Made by a program: the position numbers and the translations under genes. Positions 35,668 through 44,469 of a DNA stretch of 64,000 nt are shown here, one piece after another. Where the stretch lies: the NCBI GenBank assembly GCA_034112445.1, contig JAWUVI010000019.1:62001-126000 (forward strand), given 5' to 3'. This DNA comes from Pelagadaptatus sp034112445. Lineage in GTDB: Bacteria > Pseudomonadota > Gammaproteobacteria > Pseudomonadales > Cellvibrionaceae. The notes beneath the pieces are model-generated. The model had not been told where the DNA came from. It saw nothing but the letters and a program-made list of their open reading frames with translations, and made no database searches. Each line of letters starts with the position of its first letter. Position 1 is the first letter of the stretch.

Positions 35668-35696
35668 AAAATATAGTGTTACACGATAAATGTCAA
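35668..35696 (-). promoter_or_regulatory. Sigma-70 promoter of the cold-shock gene
   Basis: On the - strand TTGACA (35691-35696) is followed after exactly 17 bp by TATTTT (35668-35673). The -35 box is a perfect consensus and the spacing optimal. Confidence 0.8.
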
Positions 35697-35822
35697 CAAA
35701 TTAAGTGATTTAATTTCGCTAAAAGTTCTCTCAGCTTTATTCTCCCCCCAAAGCAAAAGAATCATAACCCCTATAATGATCACACTGGCCCCACCAAACC
35801 CCTGCTTATTTTTCAGATAGAC

Positions 35823-36035
35823 TTAAGGCAAACAGATTTGTATTTCTTCATTATTGAATTTGATCACATCGCCAGCCACTATTTTCTTTCTTTTTCTAGT
35901 TTCCACAGCGCCATTCACCAAGACCAAACCTTGATCAATAACCCCTTTGGCCACACCACCACTACCAACCATGCCTTCGAACTTTAATATCTTATAAAGC
36001 TCGACTGGCTCTTTATTAATTTCAACTTTTCTCAC
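35823..36035 (-). CDS. YbcJ-like S4-domain RNA-binding protein
   Basis: A 70-residue RNA-binding protein with a single S4 fold (ELYKILKFEGMVGSGGVAK, then QGLVLVNGAVETRKRKKIVAGD). It matches E. coli YbcJ in size and pattern and is probably associated with rRNA or the ribosome. The GTG at 36035 with GAGGT five bases upstream sets the start; longer in-frame extension upstream overlaps the SEC-C gene and is not family-like. It is 16 nt after that gene, so probably an operon. Confidence 0.82.
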   Translation of the reverse strand: MRKVEINKEPVELYKILKFEGMVGSGGVAKGVIDQGLVLVNGAVETRKRKKIVAGDVIKFNNEEIQICLP

Positions 36036-36051
36036 TTTTACCTCTGCCCAA

Positions 36052-36390
36052 TTACCCGCAACACTTTTTATATTTTTTACCGCTGCCACAACTACACGGA
36101 TCATTTCGAGAAGGGGTTTTTTCTAACCTGACGGTACCTTCTTTATTGAGCAGCAGGGTCAGCTCAGCAATTGACTCAACAGCATCATCACTAGAATCGA
36201 TACTGATTTCGGCATAGAGCTTTGACTCGGCAACCAAGCTTTCAACTTCCTGTTTTCGCTCCTCGCTAGTAACAACCAAAACCAAGGGATGTTTTTTACT
36301 GCCTAGCTTCTGTGCTGCATTAGTTTTATAACCTAGCTCAGTATGATGCTGACGAGAATCTTGACGACCCTTAAAGAAAAATTTTGACAT
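36052..36390 (-). CDS. SEC-C motif metal-binding protein (PBPRA1643-like)
   Basis: A 112-residue cytoplasmic protein ending in the SEC-C zinc motif PCSCGSGKKYKKCCG. The N-terminal MSKFFFKGRQDSRQHH and GYKTNAAQKLGSKKHPL match the PBPRA1643-type family of marine gammaproteobacteria. The SEC-C element binds Zn and, in SecA, contacts SecB and the ribosome; the role here is unknown. ATG 36390 is preceded by GGAAGGG. It is followed by the S4 gene. Confidence 0.83.
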   Translation of the reverse strand: MSKFFFKGRQDSRQHHTELGYKTNAAQKLGSKKHPLVLVVTSEERKQEVESLVAESKLYAEISIDSSDDAVESIAELTLLLNKEGTVRLEKTPSRNDPCSCGSGKKYKKCCG

Positions 36391-36477
36391 ACACCCTTCC
36401 ACATCGTTTACATTATTTACTTATACCCAAAAATCTTCGGGTTATAATTCAATTTAGCTTTTTTACTTACATATTAC

Positions 36478-36879
36478 TTAAGGAGTGTCCTCGTTATACT
36501 GGACCACACCTTCAGGGATAACTTCCCAGATCGCTTTAGAGCCAACAAAAATATGCTTGCCAATTTCAATTTCTGGATCGCCATTTATACAGCCCAAAGT
36601 GACACCATGGACAGAACCTTTAAAAGTACCGCAAAGTGTTGACCCACAGTTGCTACAAAATTGTAGGCCAAAGTCCTGCTTGCCAACATAGGATGAAAGC
36701 AGATCCTGGCCAGAAATCCATTTGAATTCTTGGGGTTCAACTAGAGCGTAAGAGGATGCCTGCGAGCTAAAAGCTTTACGGCAGCGAGAGCAGTGACATG
36801 ATCGGGCATCGCGAAGATTACCCGTCACCTGATACTTAATTTCACCACAAAAACATTCGCCTGTTTTTATCACTTCCAT
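36478..36879 (-). CDS. GFA-family (Mss4-like) zinc protein
   Basis: About 133 residues of the glutathione-dependent formaldehyde-activating (GFA)/CENP-V fold. Paired zinc sites are seen as GECFCGEIKYQVTG, SCHCSRCRKAFSSQASSYA and FCSNCGSTLCG. The ATG at 36879 is chosen because family members begin a few residues before the CxCG motif; the AGGA site is close to it. Despite the family name, few members act on formaldehyde, so function is open. Confidence 0.82.
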   Translation of the reverse strand: MEVIKTGECFCGEIKYQVTGNLRDARSCHCSRCRKAFSSQASSYALVEPQEFKWISGQDLLSSYVGKQDFGLQFCSNCGSTLCGTFKGSVHGVTLGCINGDPEIEIGKHIFVGSKAIWEVIPEGVVQYNEDTP

Positions 36880-36995
36880 GTTCCTATACAGCCAATGGTT
36901 AGTGGTAAACGCAAACATCTCGAATAGGGTCCAGCACAAGACCGGACTATTCTACAGAAAATGCGGAATTATCGGTTATCAATAAGTAATGGCTA

Positions 36996-37154
36996 TTATT
37001 TTGTAGTAAGCCATAGCGCATGAATGACACCAGGAATCCAGAAAAAGAGACACAGTACAATATTTATGATGAGATCTTTACCTGGGCCGTTTTTAAGAAA
37101 AACAGCAATTGGGGGTAAAAATATGGCCAATATAATTAAAACAACTTTATTCAT
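36996..37154 (-). CDS. Pmp3/YqaE-family small membrane protein (UPF0057)
   Basis: A 52-residue hydrophobic protein read on the - strand: MNKVVLIILAIFLPPIAVFL, then KNGPGKDL and a second membrane span ending in IPGVIHALWLTTK. The LPP-x-AVFL and FFWIPGVIHALW parts are the Pmp3/YqaE signature. Members affect membrane potential and salt or cold stress tolerance in eukaryotes and are stress-induced in bacteria. GAGAG precedes the ATG by five bases. Confidence 0.88.
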   Translation of the reverse strand: MNKVVLIILAIFLPPIAVFLKNGPGKDLIINIVLCLFFWIPGVIHALWLTTK

Positions 37155-37266
37155 GGTGACTCTCTATGTGGGTTAATAAACGGTTAAAATAATTCTGGAA
37201 GCTGATAACAGATTCGACGCCTATGATAACAATGCTGTCGCCAAAAATATTGGCTTTTTATTATGC

Positions 37267-37683
37267 TTATTGGTATATAACGCCGTTATGTTTAATCCAA
37301 CCAGGTGTGTGGCGCTGATTCGGGTCTCGATGCGTCCAATGTATAACCCCGCCTTTTGAATTCCATTCATACTCGCCATAAAACTCGATAAAATCATTCA
37401 CCCTTAAGCTCAGAATTTTTTCTGCCAGATCAATATTATGAGCGACGAGTAAGGTTTGACCAGAGGCTAATCGAATCAAGAATCTTTGATGTCGACTGCC
37501 AGTGTTGTCATCAGACAATAGCCTGATGACCTTGCCAGACCCTTGTACCTGCAGATCACTTTTTTGAGCACTGTAGGCATCCCTAAGAATATTATCATTA
37601 GCGAATGCAGTACCAACGGTGAAGGATAAAAGCACCATTAAGACAATGAAAGCATCCTTCAACTTGGGCTCTAGTATCATCAT
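37267..37683 (-). CDS. DUF3465 periplasmic protein
   Basis: About 138 residues. An N-terminal signal peptide (hydrophobic FIVLMVLLSFTVGTAFA, cleavage before ND) is followed by the DUF3465 domain: VQGSGKVIRLLSDD, RHQRFLIRLASGQTLLVAHNID and YGEYEWNSKGGVIHWTHRDP, ending HTPGWIKHNG. The fold is OB-like and the protein is predicted to be periplasmic with unknown role. The start is placed at 37683 or the adjacent 37680, since a longer form would run into the amidohydrolase gene. It begins 22 nt after that gene's stop and may be co-transcribed. Confidence 0.8.
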   Translation of the reverse strand: MMILEPKLKDAFIVLMVLLSFTVGTAFANDNILRDAYSAQKSDLQVQGSGKVIRLLSDDNTGSRHQRFLIRLASGQTLLVAHNIDLAEKILSLRVNDFIEFYGEYEWNSKGGVIHWTHRDPNQRHTPGWIKHNGVIYQ

Positions 37684-37705
37684 TTTATGCACACGTATCT
37701 TTGCC

Positions 37706-39586
37706 TTATGCAGAGGTATCGGCCCATCGACCAGGCAATACTCTACCGAACTTCTGTTGTCCGACAGCTTGAGTGAAGTCATCTTTTTCCCAAGCGACCT
37801 TACCCGCAATCATAACCATATCAACCACACCGTCGGATCGATTAACCAATTGTTCATGCTGCAATGCTTCACGGTATTGTCGAACAGCTGAAGATTCTCC
37901 ATCGTGTAGCATCAAAGCCTTAGGATTAATCAGAATTAAATCAGCCTGATCGCCGATCTCGATTCGACCGCCATTAACGCCGAACACATCCGCTGCATCT
38001 CGCGTCAATCGTTTCACCATATAAGCGACGTCTTGATCGCCACCTTGAGCTGCAATTTTGAGCGCTCTTAAATTGCAATCATAGAAGGCCATATTGGTCA
38101 GGTGGGCACCACAATCATTGAAGCCCGGCAGTAAAACAGGATCCATTATCAGTTTACGAACGGTATTAATGTTTCTATTGGCGGTAATGGTTGTCCAGCT
38201 GAGATCTAGGTCGAAAGTGCGAAACGCTTGGATGACGAAATCGGCTTCATCCGAGATCCAGAAAAAGTCTCGTTCAACAATTTCCTTCTCTTCTGCAGAG
38301 AGCTCAACCGACTTGTCACTATTAAACGCTTTAACGCGTTCAAATAAGACATCGAAAGTTTTACCCTCCCAAACTTGCAGAGGGCATTTATCCACTGTCA
38401 TATCTGCCATCGTGCGATTAAAGGCATAATCTTCCAGACGCAGCAGTCGCTTCAATCGATCAAGACCAAAACCCTGCTTGCCTTGCATCCACATTTTTTT
38501 AAAGGCGGCTATAAATTCTGGATCACGAAGAACTTGCTGGCGTCCTTCACGATCATCACAATCGAGCTCGTTCAATTTTCTTAGCTCTGGGATTTCTTCA
38601 GCCAAAGGTGTCACTGGCCCATCAGCCCAAACTTTAAAGGGTGCCGCAAGAGCCTGTAGATAAAACTTACCATTAACCCAGTTGCTGTTAAGCAAGCGCG
38701 CCAGAAGTAAACCCAAGGGTAAAATCTTACGGTTGTTTTGTATATCCAAAGCCGCCACGACGGTCATTTTTAACGGTTTGCCAAAAAAACGACCTGACGT
38801 CAGCAAGAAAGTACGTATCACTTCTAGGGTACTGTCTTTTGGCGGAGTAGCTTGCCAAATTGCGTCGCGCTCACGAACAACATTGGTCAGTGCTTTTATT
38901 TCGTTGTATTTGGCAAACTGAGTCGGTATGCGTTTGTCGGTATGTGGTTGATTGGCCAAAAAATGGAACGGCAAAGCGTCGGTAGAAAATCCGACATAAC
39001 CCATGTCGAGGGACTCCTTCAGAATCCGCTGCATAGTCTCAAGCTCGACCGTGCTAGGATCGCGAGAAATACTATCCTCAAATCCCATCACTTCAATTCT
39101 CAACATGCTGTGAGGCATCATAGGCACGATATTCGGCCCGAGATTAAGTGTGTCCAAATGTTCTAAATACTCTTTTGGCGTATTCCAATCGACAGCAGCA
39201 GAAATATCACGCAGCACGCTTTTAGGCATATTTTCAACCCGAGCATAGCAATCAACGATAGGCTCAAAACCATCACGACGCTGTGCGCCGAAAGGCAGTC
39301 CCAGACTGCAATTAGCTATAACAACTGAGGTTGTGCCATGCCGAAGTGACTCAGGCAAACCTGGCGCAACTTCAACCTCCAAATCATAGTGAGTGTGGAT
39401 ATCAAATAACCCAGGCATCAGCCATTGGCCTTGTCCATCAATCACGCAAGTGGTTTTACCGCCTATCAGGTTTTTACCACGAGCGGCTACTTTTCCTTTT
39501 GTGATAGCGACATCTTCAAAAACAGGCTGACTCGTACCGTCGAATACTTTGGCATTTTTAATTACAAAATCGTAAGTGACTTCCAT
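37706..39586 (-). CDS. D-aminoacylase-like amidohydrolase
   Basis: A 626-residue metal-dependent amidohydrolase of the N-acyl-D-amino-acid deacylase group. The N-terminal metal site is PGLFDIHTHYDLE (HxH), and GTTSVVIANCSLG follows with the metal Cys typical of D-aminoacylases. LLPGFNDCGAHLTNM near 540 and RLTRDAADVFGVNGGRIEIGDQADLILINP at the C-terminus complete the pattern. It probably hydrolyses an N-acyl or cyclic amide bond; substrate unknown. GGAG lies seven bases before the ATG. Divergent from an alpha/beta hydrolase gene. Confidence 0.82.
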   Translation of the reverse strand: MEVTYDFVIKNAKVFDGTSQPVFEDVAITKGKVAARGKNLIGGKTTCVIDGQGQWLMPGLFDIHTHYDLEVEVAPGLPESLRHGTTSVVIANCSLGLPFGAQRRDGFEPIVDCYARVENMPKSVLRDISAAVDWNTPKEYLEHLDTLNLGPNIVPMMPHSMLRIEVMGFEDSISRDPSTVELETMQRILKESLDMGYVGFSTDALPFHFLANQPHTDKRIPTQFAKYNEIKALTNVVRERDAIWQATPPKDSTLEVIRTFLLTSGRFFGKPLKMTVVAALDIQNNRKILPLGLLLARLLNSNWVNGKFYLQALAAPFKVWADGPVTPLAEEIPELRKLNELDCDDREGRQQVLRDPEFIAAFKKMWMQGKQGFGLDRLKRLLRLEDYAFNRTMADMTVDKCPLQVWEGKTFDVLFERVKAFNSDKSVELSAEEKEIVERDFFWISDEADFVIQAFRTFDLDLSWTTITANRNINTVRKLIMDPVLLPGFNDCGAHLTNMAFYDCNLRALKIAAQGGDQDVAYMVKRLTRDAADVFGVNGGRIEIGDQADLILINPKALMLHDGESSAVRQYREALQHEQLVNRSDGVVDMVMIAGKVAWEKDDFTQAVGQQKFGRVLPGRWADTSA

Positions 39587-39752
39587 TTCTTAACTCCGTA
39601 GGGTGTCAGTGTTTAAATCAATTTGAGAGAATATCAACATCCTAATCTATGAATTAGCTTTTGGATATTCTAGATTTGTAAAGAACCTATTTACGCACTG
39701 GATATAAAGAAGCAGGCGCTTCTATAATACCGATCAACTTACTGGAGCACTT

Positions 39753-40658
39753 ATGCAGACCGAAATCGAGAATGAACTTTTTCCACAGCTACAAGCATGG
39801 AAAGACAAGGGCTGTGTGACCAAACTGCTGCAGCACGATATTTTTTATATCGACGAAGGTGAGCCCAACCAGCCAACCTTATTGCTTATCCATGGCTTTC
39901 CTACATCCAGTTGGGACTGGCAAAAAATGTGGTCAATATTGCGTCAAAATTATCGAGTGGTCTGTATTGATATGCTCGGCTTCGGTTTTTCAGATAAGCC
40001 TAATGCACGCAATTATACGATCCACGGTCAGGCCGATATTATTGAAGCGCTGATTGAGCATTTGGAGCTGAAAGAGTTTCATGTGCTGGCTCACGATTAC
40101 GGAGATACCGTCGCTCAAGAATTACTCGCCAGGCAAAATGAAGGCACAGGAAAAGGCTATTGGTTGTCAGCCTGTTTTTTGAATGGCGGATTATTTCCCG
40201 AAACTCATCGAGCACTGTTAACTCAAAAACTATTGCTTAGCCCTGTCGGATTTCTGATTAATGGGCTGTCAGGTAAAAGCCACTTTGATCGTTCGTTCAA
40301 TAAAGTCTTTGGCGACAACACCAAACCCAGTGCTCAGGAATTGGATGAGTTTTGGCACCTTATTAAATTAAAGGGCGGCAAACATATTTTCCATAACTTA
40401 ATGACCTATATTCGCGATCGTCGCCTACATCGTGAGCGTTGGATTTTGGCTTTACAGGAAGCAAAAATACCCATTGGCCTGATTAACGGATCGGCCGATC
40501 CTGTTTCTGGATCTCATATGGTCGCGCGTTATCAAGAGTTAAATTGCCGTCTGGACTATCTAGCCGAGCTACCGGCAGTAGGTCATTATCCCCAGGTAGA
40601 ATCTGCCGATGAAGTGAGCAATCATTATCTCGGTTTTCTTAAACAGCAGGTTAATTAA
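39753..40658 (+). CDS. Alpha/beta hydrolase, haloalkane dehalogenase/epoxide hydrolase-like
   Basis: A 301-residue alpha/beta hydrolase. The oxyanion-hole segment is LLIHGFPTSSWDWQKMW, and VVCIDMLGFGFSDKP precedes the nucleophile elbow HVLAHDYGDTVAQE, where the nucleophile is Asp rather than Ser. This places it with haloalkane dehalogenases and epoxide hydrolases. LINGSADPVSG holds the acid position and AVGHYPQVESAD the catalytic His. No signal peptide. Divergent from the amidohydrolase; whether the two act together is unknown. Confidence 0.82.
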   Translation: MQTEIENELFPQLQAWKDKGCVTKLLQHDIFYIDEGEPNQPTLLLIHGFPTSSWDWQKMWSILRQNYRVVCIDMLGFGFSDKPNARNYTIHGQADIIEALIEHLELKEFHVLAHDYGDTVAQELLARQNEGTGKGYWLSACFLNGGLFPETHRALLTQKLLLSPVGFLINGLSGKSHFDRSFNKVFGDNTKPSAQELDEFWHLIKLKGGKHIFHNLMTYIRDRRLHRERWILALQEAKIPIGLINGSADPVSGSHMVARYQELNCRLDYLAELPAVGHYPQVESADEVSNHYLGFLKQQVN

Positions 40659-40700
40659 ATTGCTGCGCGACAAGCGTTTTATACATCGACAAAACTCGAT

Positions 40701-43574
40701 TCAGGTGTGGATATAAGTCTCTATCGTCTCAGCCAAAGACTCCTCTTCAATGGGTTTGCTTAAGTAATCATTCATACCTGAATTCAGACACTTCTCTCTA
40801 TCGCCGCTAATCGCATTAGCGGTCATGGCAATCACTGGTATTGACTTATAAAGATCACCCGCTTGACCTTCGCGTATGGCTTCGGTTGCCTGATAGCCGT
40901 TCATAACCGGCATCTGGCAATCCATCAAAACAACCTGGTATGGAGCGTCTGGCGAACACTGCTGCAACATTTCAAGGCATTCTTGGCCATTATTCGCTAT
41001 CTCCGCATCAACTCCCAAATCCATCAAAATAAATAACGCGACCTGCTGATTAATCAAATTATCTTCAACTAAAAGAGCTCGAATGCCGTCTAAGCCTCCA
41101 CCAACGGAATCTGGCAGAGCATCCTCGCTGACGTCTGATCCACTGATATCCGTGTTATTGATATCCGAGCCACTGGCCTCTGATTCCATGGGCGAAATCT
41201 TTACTGGGGCTGCTACCAAGCCTGAACTTTCCCGCTCTTGAATCAAGGACATAGATTTATAAAGGTCCGAATAGATGGCTGGCTTAGCAAAAAATCCATC
41301 AAAGCCACGACGGCTAAAATAATCCAGGCTGCCGGTATGGTCCATTGGGGTCATAGCAACCAATATGAGCGATTTATTTCGATTAGAATCTCTCAATTCC
41401 TGAGTTAATTGAGCTCCGTAATTATCGATAACATTCACATCAATAAAGGCTATATCAAAACCAGAAAAGTCCTCCGAACGGTTGTTTTCACATTCAGCTT
41501 GAATGCTGCCCTCTGGTTCGGTGACAACTGATACCGTCACCCCCCAACTCGACAGCATGGCTTTAATAGCCTCACAATTAGCTTGGTTATGGGCGACTAT
41601 TAACGCGTGACGCGAGTTAAAACCATCGGTTAATAATGGCGAAGTCAGAACAGCGCTTTTACCCAAAAGAATATAAAATTCAAAGATCGAGCCTTGCCCG
41701 ACAGTACTCGTAGCGGAGATAGCTCCCCCCATAAGAACACAAAGTTGCTTAGCAATGGCCAAGCCCAAACCGGTTCCGCCGTATTTTCTGGTAGTGGATG
41801 AATCCGCTTGGGTAAACATATTGAAAAGCTGATCAAGCCTGTCTTGGGCAATACCTATACCGGTATCCCTTATGGAACAATGCAGTATTTGGCCTCCATT
41901 TGGATCATCCTTTAGTGAGGCGGTGATTACAATTTCGCCTTCATCGGTAAACTTAATGGCATTACCAACTAGGTTAGTGAGTATCTGGGTGATGCGGTTG
42001 GAATCGCCTTTAACCATGGGTTCAGCAATCGCCAACGTATCAATAATAAGTTCAACGCCTTTCTGCTGAGATTTCAGAGCCATACTTTCAGAAAACTCAC
42101 TCAGTAGATCTCTTATATCGAAATCAATACTTTCTAGACTTAACTTACCCGCATCTATTCGTGAGAAATCCAAGATGTCATCGATAAGATTGAGCAATGC
42201 TTTTGCGCTGGTTTTTGCCAGTTTAGCGCGATGCAGCTGTTCATCGTTCAAAGACATTTTAAGCAGTAAGTTGAGCATCCCCAGCACGCCGTTCATAGGC
42301 GTTCTGATTTCGTGGCTCATAGTCGCCAAAAATTCGCTTTTAACTTTCAATGCCTCGTCAGCAGCCTCTTTGGACTTAAGCAGAGCGATTTCATTTTCTT
42401 TGTTACTGGTGATGTCCGTTCGTATGGCGATATAACGAATCGGTTTGCCGCTGTCATCTAAAAACGGGGCAATGGTTGTATCAACCCAATAGAGCTGGCC
42501 GCTTTTGTTTCTATTACACAGCTGGCCGTGCCACACATTGCCTTTGGATATGGTTTTGTACATTTCCGTAAAGACAGACTTATCATGAAAACCAGAGTTT
42601 AACATTCGATGATTCTGACCCTGCAACTCTGCTTCGCTGTAACCTGAAATAGTACAGAAGCTCTCATTACTGTAAATAATGTCACCTTTTACATCAGTGA
42701 TGGCAACAATGGCATGCTGATCGAGCGCAAATTTTTGCTGGTCCAACTCACGTAAAGCGCCTTGCAGTTTCTTTTGCCGCTGGTTGCTAATGGTCATGGT
42801 GGCTTCAAACGCATGAACGGCGTCAGTAAGCTGCTCCAGATAACCATCGGTTTGCTCGGGAAGATGTTGGATTTTCTTTTTCTTCGACAGGTCGATGAGT
42901 GCCTGATTGATTTGATTGAGCTTGGAGCTCATATCATTAGAAATATAAATCGCCAACGCAATCATTAACAAGATGATGATAATCGCAATGAAGAATCTGG
43001 ACGTATTACTCTCCAGAGAATTGCTAATCAAGCTGGCGCTAGCATTCAGCTTGCCCGAATGATATTCCGATAGTTTCAAAAACAAGTGATTTAGGTCTGT
43101 TAATGCTTTGGTAGCATTGCTTAATTCATTCATTGCCAATTTGGCATCGACGGTAACAATTTCTATACCCGAGTTAGACGCGTATTGATATTTTTTAAAA
43201 CTCTGGGCGATGCCATTAAGAAGCTCTTCATTTCTCTCTGTCGTGATCTGCGAGAAAGTTGCCAGTTGTTTTTCAATATCGTGTAAATCAAAAAGGAGAT
43301 CACGACCATCAATATAAACACGTTCTTCATCAGGGTCGTCAAAAGCCGAAATCAGCAATAACGCCAAACGGCTGTGGTTATCATTCATGCGAATACCGAG
43401 TTCACTGAGGTCAGCGATCAGGGGTAGATTCTTGGATCCAAGATTTTTTAAAGTCTGAGTATTTTCACTCAACAAGGCATTATTAGAGATAAACAAGCCC
43501 CCACCCACAAAAATAAAAATCATGGGTACCAACAAAAAGCGGCTACGCAGAGATAAATTACTTAGTAGGTTCAT
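40701..43574 (-). CDS. Membrane hybrid sensor histidine kinase with two receiver domains
   Basis: A 957-residue sensor. A transmembrane segment at about 13-33, a helical periplasmic region of about 155 residues and a second transmembrane segment near 193-213 form the input. A PAS/PAC domain follows (YSNESFCTISGYSEAELQG). HisKA has the phospho-acceptor FLATMSHEIRTPMNGVLG and HATPase has NLVGNAIKF and GTGLGLAIAKQL. The first receiver is divergent (FIDVNVIDNYG). The second is canonical (VEDN, VLMDCQMPVMNG, MTANA, SKP). The ATG directly follows the stop of the phosphatase gene (TAGATG), so both are one operon. Signal and partner regulator unknown. Confidence 0.92.
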   Translation of the reverse strand: MNLLSNLSLRSRFLLVPMIFIFVGGGLFISNNALLSENTQTLKNLGSKNLPLIADLSELGIRMNDNHSRLALLLISAFDDPDEERVYIDGRDLLFDLHDIEKQLATFSQITTERNEELLNGIAQSFKKYQYASNSGIEIVTVDAKLAMNELSNATKALTDLNHLFLKLSEYHSGKLNASASLISNSLESNTSRFFIAIIIILLMIALAIYISNDMSSKLNQINQALIDLSKKKKIQHLPEQTDGYLEQLTDAVHAFEATMTISNQRQKKLQGALRELDQQKFALDQHAIVAITDVKGDIIYSNESFCTISGYSEAELQGQNHRMLNSGFHDKSVFTEMYKTISKGNVWHGQLCNRNKSGQLYWVDTTIAPFLDDSGKPIRYIAIRTDITSNKENEIALLKSKEAADEALKVKSEFLATMSHEIRTPMNGVLGMLNLLLKMSLNDEQLHRAKLAKTSAKALLNLIDDILDFSRIDAGKLSLESIDFDIRDLLSEFSESMALKSQQKGVELIIDTLAIAEPMVKGDSNRITQILTNLVGNAIKFTDEGEIVITASLKDDPNGGQILHCSIRDTGIGIAQDRLDQLFNMFTQADSSTTRKYGGTGLGLAIAKQLCVLMGGAISATSTVGQGSIFEFYILLGKSAVLTSPLLTDGFNSRHALIVAHNQANCEAIKAMLSSWGVTVSVVTEPEGSIQAECENNRSEDFSGFDIAFIDVNVIDNYGAQLTQELRDSNRNKSLILVAMTPMDHTGSLDYFSRRGFDGFFAKPAIYSDLYKSMSLIQERESSGLVAAPVKISPMESEASGSDINNTDISGSDVSEDALPDSVGGGLDGIRALLVEDNLINQQVALFILMDLGVDAEIANNGQECLEMLQQCSPDAPYQVVLMDCQMPVMNGYQATEAIREGQAGDLYKSIPVIAMTANAISGDREKCLNSGMNDYLSKPIEEESLAETIETYIHT

Positions 43575-44201
43575 CTACTTACCTTGAACATCCGTCCAGT
43601 CAGTTGGCTTAATCATTCCTTTGTAGGTCAACTCATCTCCCGACTTTTGAAAAATAGCTATAACCGCTTCAGGTTTTGGCCAAACCCCTAAGCTATCTCG
43701 CAGATTTGATGTGTGCCCCACAAAGACACTATTGGGTCCTTCCGCAGGCGTATCAATCATCATGTTAAGCAGTTTATCACTAAGAAACTTGGACTCTTCT
43801 ACATCTTTACTCATAGAAAATTTTAAGTTGTCTTCAATTTGGTAACGACCAAAGGCAAGTTGCGCTGTATCTATGCTACGACAGAATGGACTGGTTAAGA
43901 TTGTGCCAATAGGAATATCCAAGCTTGCCATCGTCTGGCCAATTGTTCTTGCTAATCCTCGGCCCACCTCAGAGAGGTTTCGTTGGTTGTCACAACTCTC
44001 CAGAGTATTTTCCATTTGGTCTTTTTGATCGCGTTGAGTAGAACTGTGACGCATATAAATAATATGGCCACCAGACTGTAATGCCTTGATTAACTGATCC
44101 GGCGCAAGCGTTGGCTGAGCAACTGGTTCCGCCATGAGCAAAGGAACAAAAAGAATAATATGAAGAACTACTTTAATAGGGAAAAATAATATCTTTGTCA
44201 T
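43575..44201 (-). CDS. Exported histidine-phosphatase-fold protein
   Basis: A 208-residue phosphoglycerate-mutase-superfamily protein with an N-terminal signal peptide (VVLHIILFVPLLMAEP). The catalytic His is in HIIYMRHSSTQRD, where the usual RHG is RHS. LTSPFCRSIDTAQLAF provides the second Arg, and FVGHTSNLRDSLG the second His. It resembles the periplasmic 'histidine phosphatase family' proteins with unknown substrates. It abuts the hybrid kinase, so it may modify or report on the sensed ligand; this is inference. GGAG lies nine bases upstream of the ATG. Confidence 0.78.
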   Translation of the reverse strand: MTKILFFPIKVVLHIILFVPLLMAEPVAQPTLAPDQLIKALQSGGHIIYMRHSSTQRDQKDQMENTLESCDNQRNLSEVGRGLARTIGQTMASLDIPIGTILTSPFCRSIDTAQLAFGRYQIEDNLKFSMSKDVEESKFLSDKLLNMMIDTPAEGPNSVFVGHTSNLRDSLGVWPKPEAVIAIFQKSGDELTYKGMIKPTDWTDVQGK

Positions 44202-44370
44202 GCCATTGATCTCCAGCGATCTGTAAAAACCATCAGTTATTCAAACTGACGCTATCGTCGAACAAGTAAGCGAGTCATCATCTACTATTGCTTATAGGCC
44301 AACACTCTTAGCCGCCATCACTAGAGTCATCAAAAAATCCTCCTGCGCCTCGACTATCTCCTGAGCCAGA

Positions 44371-44442
44371 CATAAGAGCAATTTTATTGATAGGAGCAAC
44401 TTTAATGATAGGAGCAACTTTAATTATAGGAGCAACTACAAA
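44371..44442. repeat. Four 18-bp tandem repeats
   Basis: Four contiguous 18-bp units (44371, 44389, 44407 and 44425), the middle two identical (GATAGGAGCAACTTTAAT) and the outer two degenerate. They lie between the MBL-fold gene stop (44470) and the phosphatase gene start (44201), so they are in the upstream region of the phosphatase-kinase operon. Confidence 0.88.
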
Positions 44443-44469
44443 AATAACGATCCATGATTTCACCCAGAA

